Below, piece after piece: positions 15,348 to 23,879 of a stretch of 64,000 bases of DNA. Positions within the stretch are counted from its first letter, which is position 1; every line of letters begins with the position of its first letter. Source of the DNA: an uncultured Prevotella sp. Its GTDB lineage: Bacteria > Bacteroidota > Bacteroidia > Bacteroidales > Bacteroidaceae. The notes under the pieces were generated by a model that worked only from the letters and a program-made list of their open reading frames with translations, was not told where the DNA came from and did not search any database. Made by a program: the position numbers and the translations under genes. Where the stretch lies: the NCBI GenBank assembly GCA_944319915.1, contig CALUEY010000031.1, positions 79,268-143,267 of the forward strand, given 5' to 3'.

Positions 15348-17240
15348 ATGAAAAAGTGGACCATTGAGGACTCCAAGGAGCTTTACAACATCAACGGCTG
15401 GGGCACGTCGTACTTCGGCGTCAACGCCGCCGGGCACGTCTACGTAACGCCATGCAAGGACGAGACGCAGATCGACCTGCGCGACGTCATGGACGAGCTT
15501 GCCCTGCGCGACGTCACCCCGCCGGTGCTGCTCCGCTTCCCCGACATCCTCGATAACCGCATCGAGAAAACCAGCAGCTGCTTCCGCAAGGCCGCCGCAG
15601 AGTACGACTACAAGGGCGAGAACTTCATCATCTACCCCATAAAGGTAAACCAGATGCAGCCCGTGGTTGAGGAGATAATAAGCCACGGCCGCAAGTTCAA
15701 CCTCGGACTCGAGGCCGGCTCCAAGCCCGAGCTCCACGCCGTGATAGCCGTGCAGTGCCAGAGCGACTCGCTCATCATCTGCAACGGCTACAAGGACCAG
15801 AGCTACATAGAGCTGGCCCTGCTCGCCCAGAAGATGGGCAAGCGCATCTTCATCGTGGTGGAGAAGCTCAACGAGCTCGACATCATCGCCCGGGTGGCCA
15901 AGAAGCTCAACGTGCGCCCCAACCTCGGCATACGCATAAAGCTGGCCTCCTCGGGCAGCGGCAAGTGGGAGGACAGCGGCGGCGACGCCAGCAAGTTCGG
16001 CCTCACCAGCGCCGAGCTGCTCGACGCCCTCGAGCTGCTCGACAAGAAGAACATGCGCGACTGCCTCCGCCTGATCCACTTCCACATAGGCAGCCAGATA
16101 ACGAAGATACGCCGCATACAGGCCGCCCTGCGCGAGGCGTCGCAGTTCTACATACAGCTGCACAAGCTGGGGTACAACGTCGACTTCGTGGACTGCGGCG
16201 GAGGGCTGGGCGTAGACTACGACGGCACGCGCTCGCCAAGCAGCGAAAGCTCGGTGAACTACTCCATACAGGAGTACGTCAACGACTGCATCTACACCTT
16301 CGTCGACGCCGCCAACCGCAACGCACTGCCCCACCCCAACATCATAACCGAGAGCGGCCGCTCGCTCACCGCCCACCACTCGGTGCTCGTCATCGACGTG
16401 CTCGAAACGGCGTCGCTGCCCGAGATGGAGGAGGAATACGAGCCATCGGAGGGCAGCCACCAGCTCGTGCGCGACCTCTACGAGATATGGGACAACCTCA
16501 ACCCGCGCACCATGCTCGAAGACTGGCACGACGCCGAGCAGATACGCGAGGAGTCGCTCGACCTCTTCAGCCACGGCATAGTGGACCTGCGCACCCGCGC
16601 CGAGATTGAAAGCATGTACTGGAGCGTGTGCCGCGAGATAAACATACTGGCCAAGCAGCTCAAGCACACGCCCGAGGAACTCATGAACCTCGACAAGCTG
16701 CTGGCCGACAAGTACTTCTGCAACTTCTCGCTCTTCCAGTCGCTGCCCGACTCCTGGGCCATCGACCAGCTCTTCCCCATCGTCCCCATACAGCGGCTCG
16801 ACGAGCGCCCCGCACGCAGCGCCACCCTGCAGGACATCACCTGCGACAGCGACGGCAAGATAACCAACTTCGTGACCAACCGCAACAACTCGCACATACT
16901 GCCCGTGCACGCCCTCAGGAAGAACGAGCCTTACTACCTCGGAGTGTTCCTCGTGGGCGCCTACCAGGAGATACTGGGCGACATGCACAACCTCTTCGGC
17001 GACACAACAGCCGTGCACATCAGCGTGAAGGACGGCCACTACCACATCGACCAGGTGATCGACGGCGAGACGGTGGCCGAGGTGCTCGACTACGTACAGT
17101 ACAACCCTCGCAAGCTCGTGCGCCAGCTGGAGATGTGGGTGACCAAGAGCGTGAAGGAGGGGCGCATCACCCTCGACGAGGGCAAGGAGTTCCTGGGCAA
17201 CTACCGCTCGGGCCTCTACGGCTACACTTACCTTGAGTAG
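15348..17240 (+). CDS. speA: Biosynthetic arginine decarboxylase
   Basis: The 630-residue PLP enzyme converts arginine to agmatine, the first step to putrescine and spermidine. The PLP lysine is K99 in YPIKVNQ, the TIM-barrel glycine motif is DCGGGLGVDYDG, and the second-domain ITESGRSLTAHHSVLV segment is present. Length is near the E. coli 658. It starts 19 bases after aroK, so aroK-speA are likely co-transcribed. Confidence 0.97.
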   Translation: MKKWTIEDSKELYNINGWGTSYFGVNAAGHVYVTPCKDETQIDLRDVMDELALRDVTPPVLLRFPDILDNRIEKTSSCFRKAAAEYDYKGENFIIYPIKVNQMQPVVEEIISHGRKFNLGLEAGSKPELHAVIAVQCQSDSLIICNGYKDQSYIELALLAQKMGKRIFIVVEKLNELDIIARVAKKLNVRPNLGIRIKLASSGSGKWEDSGGDASKFGLTSAELLDALELLDKKNMRDCLRLIHFHIGSQITKIRRIQAALREASQFYIQLHKLGYNVDFVDCGGGLGVDYDGTRSPSSESSVNYSIQEYVNDCIYTFVDAANRNALPHPNIITESGRSLTAHHSVLVIDVLETASLPEMEEEYEPSEGSHQLVRDLYEIWDNLNPRTMLEDWHDAEQIREESLDLFSHGIVDLRTRAEIESMYWSVCREINILAKQLKHTPEELMNLDKLLADKYFCNFSLFQSLPDSWAIDQLFPIVPIQRLDERPARSATLQDITCDSDGKITNFVTNRNNSHILPVHALRKNEPYYLGVFLVGAYQEILGDMHNLFGDTTAVHISVKDGHYHIDQVIDGETVAEVLDYVQYNPRKLVRQLEMWVTKSVKEGRITLDEGKEFLGNYRSGLYGYTYLE

Positions 17241-17253
17241 CGGCCCCACAGGG

Positions 17254-17334
17254 CCTATTAGACCTATTGGGCCTACCTGGCCTATTGGCCTACCTGGCCT
17301 ATAAGCCCTATAGGCCCTATAAGCCCTATAGGCC
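17254..17334. repeat. 9-bp tandem repeat between speA and argB
   Basis: About nine copies of a CCTAnnnGG-like unit (CCTATTGGG, CCTACCTGG, CCTATAAGC, CCTATAGGC) run with a nearly perfect 9-base period. The array sits in the short gap upstream of argB. Confidence 0.85.
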
Positions 17335-17370
17335 AAATAGGCCCAATGGCCAAGCCAAAAGAAAAGAAAG

Positions 17371-18144
17371 ATGAAACAACAGCTTACAGTAGTGAAGGTG
17401 GGCGGCGCCGTGGTCGAGGACCCGGCGCAGCTCTCCGCCCTGCTCGCGGGCTTCAGCAGCCTGCCGGGGCGCAAGGTGCTCGTGCACGGCGGAGGCCGCC
17501 GCGCCACGCAGGTGGCCGCGCGGCTGGGCCTCGAGAGCCGCATGGTGGGCGGCCGGCGCATAACCGACGAGGCCATGCTCAGCGTAGTGACGATGGTCTA
17601 CGGCGGCCTCGTAAACAAGGACATAGTGGCCCGCCTCGCGGCCATGGGCGAGCGCGCCCTGGGCCTCACCGGCGCCGACATGGACGTGATGCGCTCCCAC
17701 CGCCGACCGCCGCAGGGCGGGATAGACTTCGGCTTCGTGGGCGACGTTGACCGCACCGACGGCCAGGCCCTCGCCACGCTCATAGAGGGCGGCGTCACCC
17801 CGGTGCTCGCGCCGCTCACGCACGACGGCCACGGCCAGCTGCTCAACACCAACGCCGACACCATAGCCGCCGAGGCTGCCAAGGCCCTGGCCCCGCTCTA
17901 CGACGTTACGCTGGCCTACTGCTTCGAGAAGCCCGGCGTGCTCGCCCGCCCCGACGACCCCTCTTCGGTAATCCCCCTCATCACCCGGGCCGACTTCGGG
18001 CAGCTCGTAAGCACGGGCGTGGTGGCCGGAGGCATGATACCGAAGATTGAGAACGCCCTCGCCGCCGTGGAGGCGGGAGTGGGGCGCGTGCTCATCACCT
18101 CGGCCCTGGCCCTCGGGCAAGGCGGCGGAACGACAATCCGCTGA
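17371..18144 (+). CDS. argB: N-acetylglutamate (or N-succinylglutamate) kinase
   Basis: The 257-residue amino-acid kinase phosphorylates the gamma-carboxyl of an N-acylated glutamate in arginine synthesis. The N-terminal lysine motif is VVKVGGAVVED, the glycine loop is HGGG near 39-42, and the C-terminal sequence GGMIPKIENALAA holds the lysine that grips ATP. Length is typical. Bacteroides relatives use N-succinyl intermediates, but which acyl group is used here cannot be read from ArgB. It follows speA after a 130-base gap holding a 9-bp tandem repeat. Confidence 0.95.
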   Translation: MKQQLTVVKVGGAVVEDPAQLSALLAGFSSLPGRKVLVHGGGRRATQVAARLGLESRMVGGRRITDEAMLSVVTMVYGGLVNKDIVARLAAMGERALGLTGADMDVMRSHRRPPQGGIDFGFVGDVDRTDGQALATLIEGGVTPVLAPLTHDGHGQLLNTNADTIAAEAAKALAPLYDVTLAYCFEKPGVLARPDDPSSVIPLITRADFGQLVSTGVVAGGMIPKIENALAAVEAGVGRVLITSALALGQGGGTTIR

Positions 18145-18184
18145 GGCCAGGCAACCAGTTTTCAACAATTAAAAGCAAGGGAAA

Positions 18185-19405
18185 GTGGAGGAAAATGATA
18201 TTCTTGGAAACATCAAGGAAGAGCTTAAGGGATATAAGCGCAGGCTGAAAGGCTTGGGCGGAGCTTGCCTATACCTGCTTTTGGCAGGCTTGATCTTTTT
18301 CGTGCCGATATTCATTTTTGTTTATTTTAGTGATTTTCTCGCCCATCACCTGCCCCCGAGGAACAGCAACGGGCTTATTGCCGAAGCAATAGCCCACTTC
18401 CGCTACTTCGGCAAGGCGGGGCTGCTGGCAGTGCCGCTGTTTGCCGTTTTCTACGCCTTGTTGATGCGCCCAGAGCGCAGCGATTACGAAAACAGCGCCC
18501 TGAACGGCCAGCCCGCCACAAAGCCAAACCCGCTTTGGATAGCCTTTCTGTCAGCAGTCTTTTCCCTTATAGCCACCTTCGTCCTGCTGTCGTTGGCATA
18601 CGGCGCGTATTTAAAGCTCAACCGCTACGACGGCGCGCCTGTTGTAACGGCCTACTGCCACGTGGCTCACGTGGCCAACCTCCGCACCAGTGGCAACAAG
18701 TATGGCGTTGGCAAGAGGAGATACAACGCCGTTACGCTACAAGTGGGCCCGGAGCCTGATGACACTTACTGCCTGAAGATATTCAACAGCGGCACCGACA
18801 CGGCCTACTTCGGCAAGCTCCGCCCCGGCCAGCGCGTAAAAGTGCAGGTGGCCACGGGCCGCTTTGGCGTGAAATACGTGGTAGGCGAACGCATACTTGG
18901 TGTGTGGCGCCCGGAAGCCAAGCCTGCCATGCGCAGGCTCGGGGCAGTGAAGGATACGGTGAGGATAATAGCCGACACGCTCGATGTGCGCGACCCCGTG
19001 GCCGGAACGATAGAGCGGCAGCTGGCCATGGGCTGCCACGCCACCATCGACGGCGAGCCGGCCGAGACTCTATACGACGAAAAGGCGCTCTCATCCGCCT
19101 TGCAGGCAGCCGCCAAGGCGGGCAGCACCGTGGAGCTTCACCGCCCCATGGGCGACGGCAAGGTGGAGGTGTTGGGCATAAAGGACGGGCAGGTGTGGAC
19201 CAAGCCGAGCTACGACGAGCCTACCCTAAGCGACATCACCTACGCCCTGAAGCGGGGCAAGGCCACGCTGCTCATCGGCGGCAACGAGGCGCAGCCCGAC
19301 CGCAAGGCCATCAACGCCGCCCTCGATGCCCACCGCCCCGTGTGCCTGCGCTTCGCCACGAGCACCGGCGCGCGCACCCGCTACCGCTTCATGCCGCTCG
19401 ACTGA
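18185..19405 (+). CDS. Membrane protein of unknown function with GTG start
   Basis: The frame opens with GTG at 18185 (first residues MEENDILGNIKEELKGYKRR); the next in-frame Met comes only near residue 90, after two membrane spans, so GTG is the best start. The 406-residue protein has three hydrophobic spans at about 22-50, 76-93 and 117-142 and a soluble C-terminal region of 260 residues with alternating strands. I do not recognise a family. The first 500 bases are visibly less GC-rich than neighbouring genes. It lies 40 bases after argB on the same strand. Confidence 0.75.
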   Translation: MEENDILGNIKEELKGYKRRLKGLGGACLYLLLAGLIFFVPIFIFVYFSDFLAHHLPPRNSNGLIAEAIAHFRYFGKAGLLAVPLFAVFYALLMRPERSDYENSALNGQPATKPNPLWIAFLSAVFSLIATFVLLSLAYGAYLKLNRYDGAPVVTAYCHVAHVANLRTSGNKYGVGKRRYNAVTLQVGPEPDDTYCLKIFNSGTDTAYFGKLRPGQRVKVQVATGRFGVKYVVGERILGVWRPEAKPAMRRLGAVKDTVRIIADTLDVRDPVAGTIERQLAMGCHATIDGEPAETLYDEKALSSALQAAAKAGSTVELHRPMGDGKVEVLGIKDGQVWTKPSYDEPTLSDITYALKRGKATLLIGGNEAQPDRKAINAALDAHRPVCLRFATSTGARTRYRFMPLD

Positions 19406-19508
19406 GGTCCTCGGCGCGCCCCTTTTACACGCCCCTCAGAGCACGGTTTTCAGCCCATTGCGCCCCTTTCTCCGCCCACTCTGTAACCCATTGATTCTCA
19501 GTGGCTTT

Positions 19509-19592
19509 GCAAAACGTGCCGTTTTGCATTGCGAAACAGGCCGTTTTAGAGGCTGAAACAGGCCGTTTGGGAACGCCAAACGGGCTGTTCTG
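19509..19592. repeat. 21-bp periodic palindromic array C (four units)
   Basis: Units begin at 19509, 19530, 19551 and 19572, with cores such as GAAACAGGCCGTTTT. Between two convergent genes. Confidence 0.85.
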
Positions 19593-19617
19593 CAATTGGT
19601 CATCATTCTGTGCTGAC

Positions 19618-19862
19618 GCGGGTTGCAAACCCGCAACAGGACGCAGGCGGGTTACAAACCCGCCTGAACGTGGGAGATACGTGGATGGCACGTGGGAAAC
19701 TCCTGCGCAAACACCAACCGAAACTGCCACGCAAACACCCATGTGACTACGCAAACACCCACAGAAACTGCCACGCAGACACCCACAGAAACTGCCACGC
19801 AGACACCCACGTTGCGGCGGGTTTGCAACCCGCCGCCGTCTGTGGCCGGGTCTGCGACCCGG
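19618..19862. repeat. Palindrome-cluster repeat element, copy 2, with inserted 24-bp tandem repeat
   Basis: Palindromes at 19618-19634, 19645-19665, 19814-19836 and 19846-19862 match those of copy 1 at 2469-2600, including the tail GAACGTGGGAG and the block GTGGCCGGGTCTGCGACCCG. Their order is permuted relative to copy 1. Between them, 19718-19810 holds about four copies of a 20-24-base unit containing ACTGCCACGCAGACACCCA. Confidence 0.75.
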
Positions 19863-19924
19863 GGAATGGAAAGAGAAGCGCCTGCGCCGAGCGCGATTCA
19901 CCGCATCTCAAAAGTCAATTCACG

Positions 19925-20130
19925 CATTAAACCCAAATCGGCCGTTAGACCGCCTAACGCTTGTTTTCGTGTATGTGGTCGGCTTTCCAAACGCTTCCAT
20001 CCTCTTGTCGGCATCTTGCCTGCCGCTTTGTCTCGACGTAGCCCGCTACGCCATCGACAAAGGCGACAGCCAATCTGCACGGCAATGGAATGGAATCGTT
20101 TTGGATTCTAATGCGATTTGGGTTTAAACG
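19925..20130. repeat. Long imperfect palindrome (foldback, MITE-like)
   Basis: TTAAACCCAAATCG at 19927-19940 is mirrored exactly at 20114-20127. Inner blocks also mirror (CCAAACGCTTCCAT with ATGGAATCGTTTTGG; CGCTTTGTC with GACAAAGGCG) and the centre is GTAGCCCGCTAC. The whole 200-base segment can fold on itself and encodes nothing. Confidence 0.65.
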
Positions 20131-20145
20131 ATGCTCGGTCTGGCC

Positions 20146-20985
20146 TCATGTCTGCTTCGCCTGCCGCCGCCTGCGGGTGCGCTTGTACCAGAGGTAGTAG
20201 CCCGTGAGGGGCAGCGCGGTGCCGAGCAGGGCGGCCACGAACCACAGCAGGCGCGTGGCGAGGCCGCCAAACGAGCCTACGTGTACCGAATATATCCAGC
20301 CCCTTATCTTGTTCTGCCGCGCAGCGTCGGCATAAAGCTTGGCCTTTAGCAGTCGGCCCGTGGATGGGCAGAAGGTGTAAGAGTCGGTGGCGCGGGTGTT
20401 GCCGTAGCGCGCCGAGCTTACCTTCAGCGTGCCGTGGCCCACGGTAATCTGCCTGAAGCTGGGGCAGGCGGCCTTGGCCCCGTTGAGCGCGGCCTGCCAC
20501 GAGGCGTAGCCTTGGCTGTCTTTTTGCTCCGTTCCGCCATGGCCGTTGCCGCCCCTGCCGGCGTTCACTGCGCCAAAGAGCTTGTAGAAAGCGGCGTTGT
20601 ACCACCCGAACGACCACGTGAGGCCCGTGAGCGACATGGCCAGCAGCAGCACGGCCACGTAAACGCCCCCCGGCGCAGTGCAGGCTGCGCCACAGGCGGT
20701 GGCGCCCAAGGCGCGCCGTAACGGTGAGCGCGCGGCCGAGGCCCTGCCCCCGGCGCGGCCACCACACGGCCACGCCCGACAGCAGCGCCAGCACGAACAT
20801 GATGACCGACACGCCCACCACCGCCTTGCCCAAGCTCATGCCGCCCCGGCCGCGGGGGCTGTCGAGGAGCCAGCGGTGCAGGCCGAACATGGCCCTGAAG
20901 AAGGCCGGCCGCTCGTATATGCCGCGCACACGGCCCGTATACTGGTCTATCACGATGGCCGCGCCGCGCGGCTTGGAGAGGGTCG
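20146..20985 (-). pseudogene. PepSY-associated membrane protein, truncated and frameshifted
   Basis: The remnant starts inside a PepSY-type protein (KPRGAAIVIDQYTGRVRG), continues through a membrane span (VVGVSVIMFVLALLSGVAVW) and WPRR, then changes frame at a run of six C (plus strand 20666-20671). The last 180 residues, with two further spans and TGYYLWYKRTRRRR, are in another frame. With five C the frame would be continuous. The N-terminal span and first PepSY part are missing, removed by a deletion that joined it to the upstream receptor. PepSY membrane proteins usually partner with siderophore receptors as iron-reduction or uptake helpers. Confidence 0.8.
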
Positions 20986-21611
20986 GCTGCCGCCCACGCT
21001 GAGCCACGGGCCGAAGGAGTAGCGCACGGAGACGTTGCCGCCCGTGGTCTTCACGCGGCCGTAGTTCTCGTAGAAGGCCCCCTCGCGGTTGCCGCTCAGC
21101 TCGGCTATGGCCCGCTGAATGTAGTCGCGGGTGTCGCGGTATATCAGCCCGCCCTCGGCGTATAGCGAGTGGCGCCCGGCCTTGAGGCGGTAGCTAAGGT
21201 TGAGGTTCAGGTTGTGGCTGTTTTCGGGCCTTATCATCGTGCTGCCGGTCTCAAGGTCTTCGTCGCCGAAGAGTTCCTCGGTGGTGGGCAGGCGGTATGC
21301 CTTCTCGTAAGACAGCTTGGCCTGGAGGCCCGGCAGCAGGCGGCATGTGGCTGCCGCGCCGTAGCCCCACGAGGAGAGCGTGCGGCTGCGGCTCACGAAG
21401 TGGGAGGCGTTCTCGTCGGTGGCCACGGGCCCCGAGGCGTAAAGGCGGTAGTACTTGGCAAAGGCCACCACGCTCCATCGGTCGGCGGGCATGAGCCGGT
21501 AAGACAGTCCGGCGATGTTCTTGCGCGTCTGCTTGCCTATTGGGTTGGCCTCCTCGCGCCCGTAGAGCAGCGATGTGTTGGTGCGGCCCATGCCGAGGCG
21601 CGGTTCGGCCC
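20986..21611 (-). pseudogene. TonB-dependent receptor fragment
   Basis: About 200 residues of a beta-barrel remain, with alternating amphipathic strands and typical receptor segments (for example YEKAYRLPTTEELFGDEDLE and RPENSHNLNLNLSYRL). The plug and the N-terminal barrel are absent: the frame dissolves into a 21-bp repeat array at 21600. The last barrel strands are also lost, because after SVRYSFGPWLSVGGS the sequence switches, at about 20988, into the PepSY gene out of frame. The original pair was probably an iron-siderophore receptor followed by its PepSY partner. Confidence 0.8.
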
Positions 21612-21650
21612 GTTTCGGGGCGCAACAGGGGCCGTTTTGCCGCCCGAAGC
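21600..21650. repeat. 21-bp periodic palindromic array D (two clear units)
   Basis: TTCGGCCCGTTTCGG at 21603 and AACAGGGGCCGTTTTGCC at 21624 keep the 21-base phase; a third unit is degenerate. It sits exactly where the TonB receptor fragment loses its N-terminus. Confidence 0.65.
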
Positions 21651-21795
21651 AGCCACTGCCGACAACGCACTGGTTTACAGGCAGTTGGCAGCGGGGGCCG
21701 GTACGTGAGGCCGGAGCAAAATTTCCTTACAACGCCGGACGCGCCACTGGCGTGGCAGGCGAGTCTCTTAACAACTAAAAAAATAGTTAAACACA

Positions 21796-21812
21796 CGGCA
21801 ATGCCATTGCCG
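21796..21812. promoter_or_regulatory. Candidate operator of the BlaI-type repressor
   Basis: CGGCAATGCCATTGCCG is a perfect 7-3-7 palindrome covering the -33 TTG of the promoter below, a good position for repression by the BlaI-family protein encoded next. Confidence 0.5.
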
Positions 21813-21836
21813 CCCCAAAACTTTTCACTATATTTG
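21807..21836 (+). promoter_or_regulatory. Promoter of the blaI-M56 cluster
   Basis: TTG at 21807-21809, 19-base spacer, TATATTTG at 21829-21836. The ATG at 21889 follows after about 45 leader bases. Confidence 0.8.
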
Positions 21837-21888
21837 CAGTTGAAAAGCGCGCGCCGCGAGGCTGCAGACCCGCCGGGGCGCAACGTCA

Positions 21889-22266
21889 ATGACTAAAAAA
21901 CCAGAAGCAATGAAGAAAATCACAGCAAAAGAAGAAGAGGTCATGGAGATGATATGGCAGATAGGCAACTGCACGCCCAGGGACGTGTATGCCCTGTACC
22001 CCGACCCGAAGCCCCACATCAACACCATCGCCACGATGTTCCAGTCGCTCGAAAGGAAAGGCTATCTCACCCACCAGATGAAAGGCCGGGGCTACCTCTA
22101 CATCCCCACCATGGACCAGAAGGACTACGGGCGGGGCAAGTTCGAGACGTTCGTTAGCCGCTACTTCGGCAACTCTTACATGAACGTGGTGTCCACGCTC
22201 GTAAAGGAAGAGAAGGTGAGCCGCGAGGAACTGACCGAATTTCTCGACAGACTTAAAAAGCAGTAG
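21889..22266 (+). CDS. BlaI/MecI-family transcriptional repressor
   Basis: The 125-residue protein (118 if started at ATG 21910, MKKITAKEEEVMEMIW) has the winged-helix DNA-binding fold of BlaI: helix 1 with EEEVMEMIWQIG, then TPRDVYAL, the recognition helix INTIATMFQSLERKGYL and a wing GRGYLYIP. A C-terminal dimerisation part with SRYFGNSYMNVVSTLV follows. The family binds dyad operators and is cleaved after a signal from its membrane protease partner. That partner is the M56 gene 2 bases downstream. A dyad over the promoter suggests autoregulation. Confidence 0.92.
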   Translation: MTKKPEAMKKITAKEEEVMEMIWQIGNCTPRDVYALYPDPKPHINTIATMFQSLERKGYLTHQMKGRGYLYIPTMDQKDYGRGKFETFVSRYFGNSYMNVVSTLVKEEKVSREELTEFLDRLKKQ

Positions 22267-22268
22267 GC

Positions 22269-23861
22269 ATGGCAGCGTTCCTCATATACATACTCAAGGC
22301 CGCCGTTGTGCTGGCCGTGCTCCACTCGCTCTACAGGCTGTGCCTCAAGCGCGAGACGCTCCACTCGCTCAACCGCGCCGTGCTGACAGGCATCATGGCA
22401 GCCGCCGTGGCGCTGCCGGCGGTGCGCATCACCACGGCCAGCCCCTCGCCCATGGCCGTGGCCGTGGCAGACGCCGAGGCGTTCATAGTGAGCCAGGCAG
22501 ACGCCGGTGCCCAGGCATCGCCGTCAGCGGCAGGCAAGGCAGCCGCAGGCGGCGAGGGCGGCATGGCCCTGTGGCCCCGCCTCGTGACCGTGGCCTACGC
22601 CGGCGCACTGGCCCTGTGCCTGCTGCGCTACGCCCTCTCGCTCGGCTCGCTGTGGCTCATGATAGGCGGCAGCCGCAGGCTGCGCGTCGCCGGGGTGCCG
22701 CAGTGGGTGCGCGTGGTGGAGTGCAGAGGCCTGACGGTGGCCTGCAGCTGGATGCACTGGGTGATGCTGCCGCCAGGGCTCCACGGCGACAAGCTCCGCG
22801 CAGTGCTCGCCCACGAGCTGGGCCACGTGCGCATGGGCCACTCGTGGGACATGCTGCTGTGCGAAATGGTCACGCGCCTCTTGTGGTTCCTGCCCTCGGC
22901 GTGGATGCTGCGCGACGACCTGCGCGACGTGCACGAATACCAGGCCGACCGCCGCGTGCTCACTGCCGGCATCGATGCCGACGGCTACCAGCGGCTGCTC
23001 ATAGAGACGGCGGCCGCGCCCGCTGCCGCCACCGCAGCCAACTCGCTGTGCCGCAGCGCCGTGAAGCGCAGGCTCTACATGATGTGCCGCCACCCGTCGG
23101 CGCGCACCGCAGCGCTAAAGGCCGCCTACCTGCTGCCCATCGTGGCCGTGGCCGCAGTGGCATTCGCACGGCCCACCATGGTGAGCAAGGCCCGGCAGAC
23201 GCTGGAACGCGCCGAGGCCGAGGCGCCGCTGCTCTCGCCACGCGCGCTCACCGAGGCTGCGGCCAAGGCCGTGGAGCCCGCACCCGATGCGCCCGGGCCA
23301 CGGCAACCGGAGCTGGCCGAAGCGCCGGCGGCACGCCCGGAGGGCATGGGCGCCGTGGCGGCAAGCATAGCCGCGCCCGCTGCCGACTCGCTGCGCCCTG
23401 CTGCAATGACCGTCAACATCGACCCGAAGCCGGCCGCCAAGGCTCCGGCCGACGGTAAGCCGGAGTGGAGCGGGCTCGACGTCGCGCCGCTAACCGTGAT
23501 GGAATACCGCATAATGCCGGAGAAGTTCTGGATTGAGCGCCACGCCGACGAGACCCACCTCGTGATGCTCAAGCACATAGAGAGCGACCGGCAGTTCATC
23601 CGCCTCGACGGAAAGAGCCGCTACATAGAGGACCGCAAGACTGGCGACCGCTATATGTGCCGCGGCATCGAGGGCGTGGGCAAGAAGGTGGTCGAGGCCT
23701 ACATCACCGGCCACAAGGGCGACGTGGTGCGCTTCACGCTCATATTCCCGCCGCTCGACGACCAGGTGGACGCCATATCCATACGCAAGGACGGCGAGAA
23801 GACAGTGCCCGTATACAGGCTCAAGGACGTGGAGCGCAAGCCCACAAGGATAATAAGGTAA
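22269..23861 (+). CDS. M56 (BlaR1/MecR1-like) membrane metalloprotease with extra C-terminal domain
   Basis: This 530-residue protein starts with membrane spans (about 5-25, 36-55 and 105-132). It carries the zinc motif HELGH at 182-186 with the third-ligand region DVHEYQADR near 222, then a last span near 285-303. The outer part is Ala/Pro-rich to about 400 and ends in a compact domain of 130 residues (from VAPLTVMEYRIMPEKFWIE onward) instead of a penicillin-binding domain. BlaR1-type proteases sense an outside signal and trigger cleavage of the BlaI repressor. The terminal domain resembles the next gene product, so it may sense the same thing. Signal unknown. Confidence 0.9.
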   Translation: MAAFLIYILKAAVVLAVLHSLYRLCLKRETLHSLNRAVLTGIMAAAVALPAVRITTASPSPMAVAVADAEAFIVSQADAGAQASPSAAGKAAAGGEGGMALWPRLVTVAYAGALALCLLRYALSLGSLWLMIGGSRRLRVAGVPQWVRVVECRGLTVACSWMHWVMLPPGLHGDKLRAVLAHELGHVRMGHSWDMLLCEMVTRLLWFLPSAWMLRDDLRDVHEYQADRRVLTAGIDADGYQRLLIETAAAPAAATAANSLCRSAVKRRLYMMCRHPSARTAALKAAYLLPIVAVAAVAFARPTMVSKARQTLERAEAEAPLLSPRALTEAAAKAVEPAPDAPGPRQPELAEAPAARPEGMGAVAASIAAPAADSLRPAAMTVNIDPKPAAKAPADGKPEWSGLDVAPLTVMEYRIMPEKFWIERHADETHLVMLKHIESDRQFIRLDGKSRYIEDRKTGDRYMCRGIEGVGKKVVEAYITGHKGDVVRFTLIFPPLDDQVDAISIRKDGEKTVPVYRLKDVERKPTRIIR

Positions 23862-23879
23862 ACCGAAAACCACTGACAG

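Noticed and set aside
13057-15351. A 764-residue open frame in the second frame of topA-aroK
   Set aside because: It is an overlapping frame made open by high GC. Topoisomerase I and shikimate kinase in the other frames have full motifs.
15141-17576. An 811-residue antisense open frame over speA
   Set aside because: It mirrors the codon pattern of speA and shows no known domain; the speA reading is certain.
19718-19810. Possible CRISPR array
   Set aside because: The 20-24-base units follow each other directly with no spacers, and no cas gene is present.
20666-20671. Programmed frameshift in the PepSY gene
   Set aside because: The gene has also lost its N-terminal part, so a decayed gene or a sequencing error is more likely.
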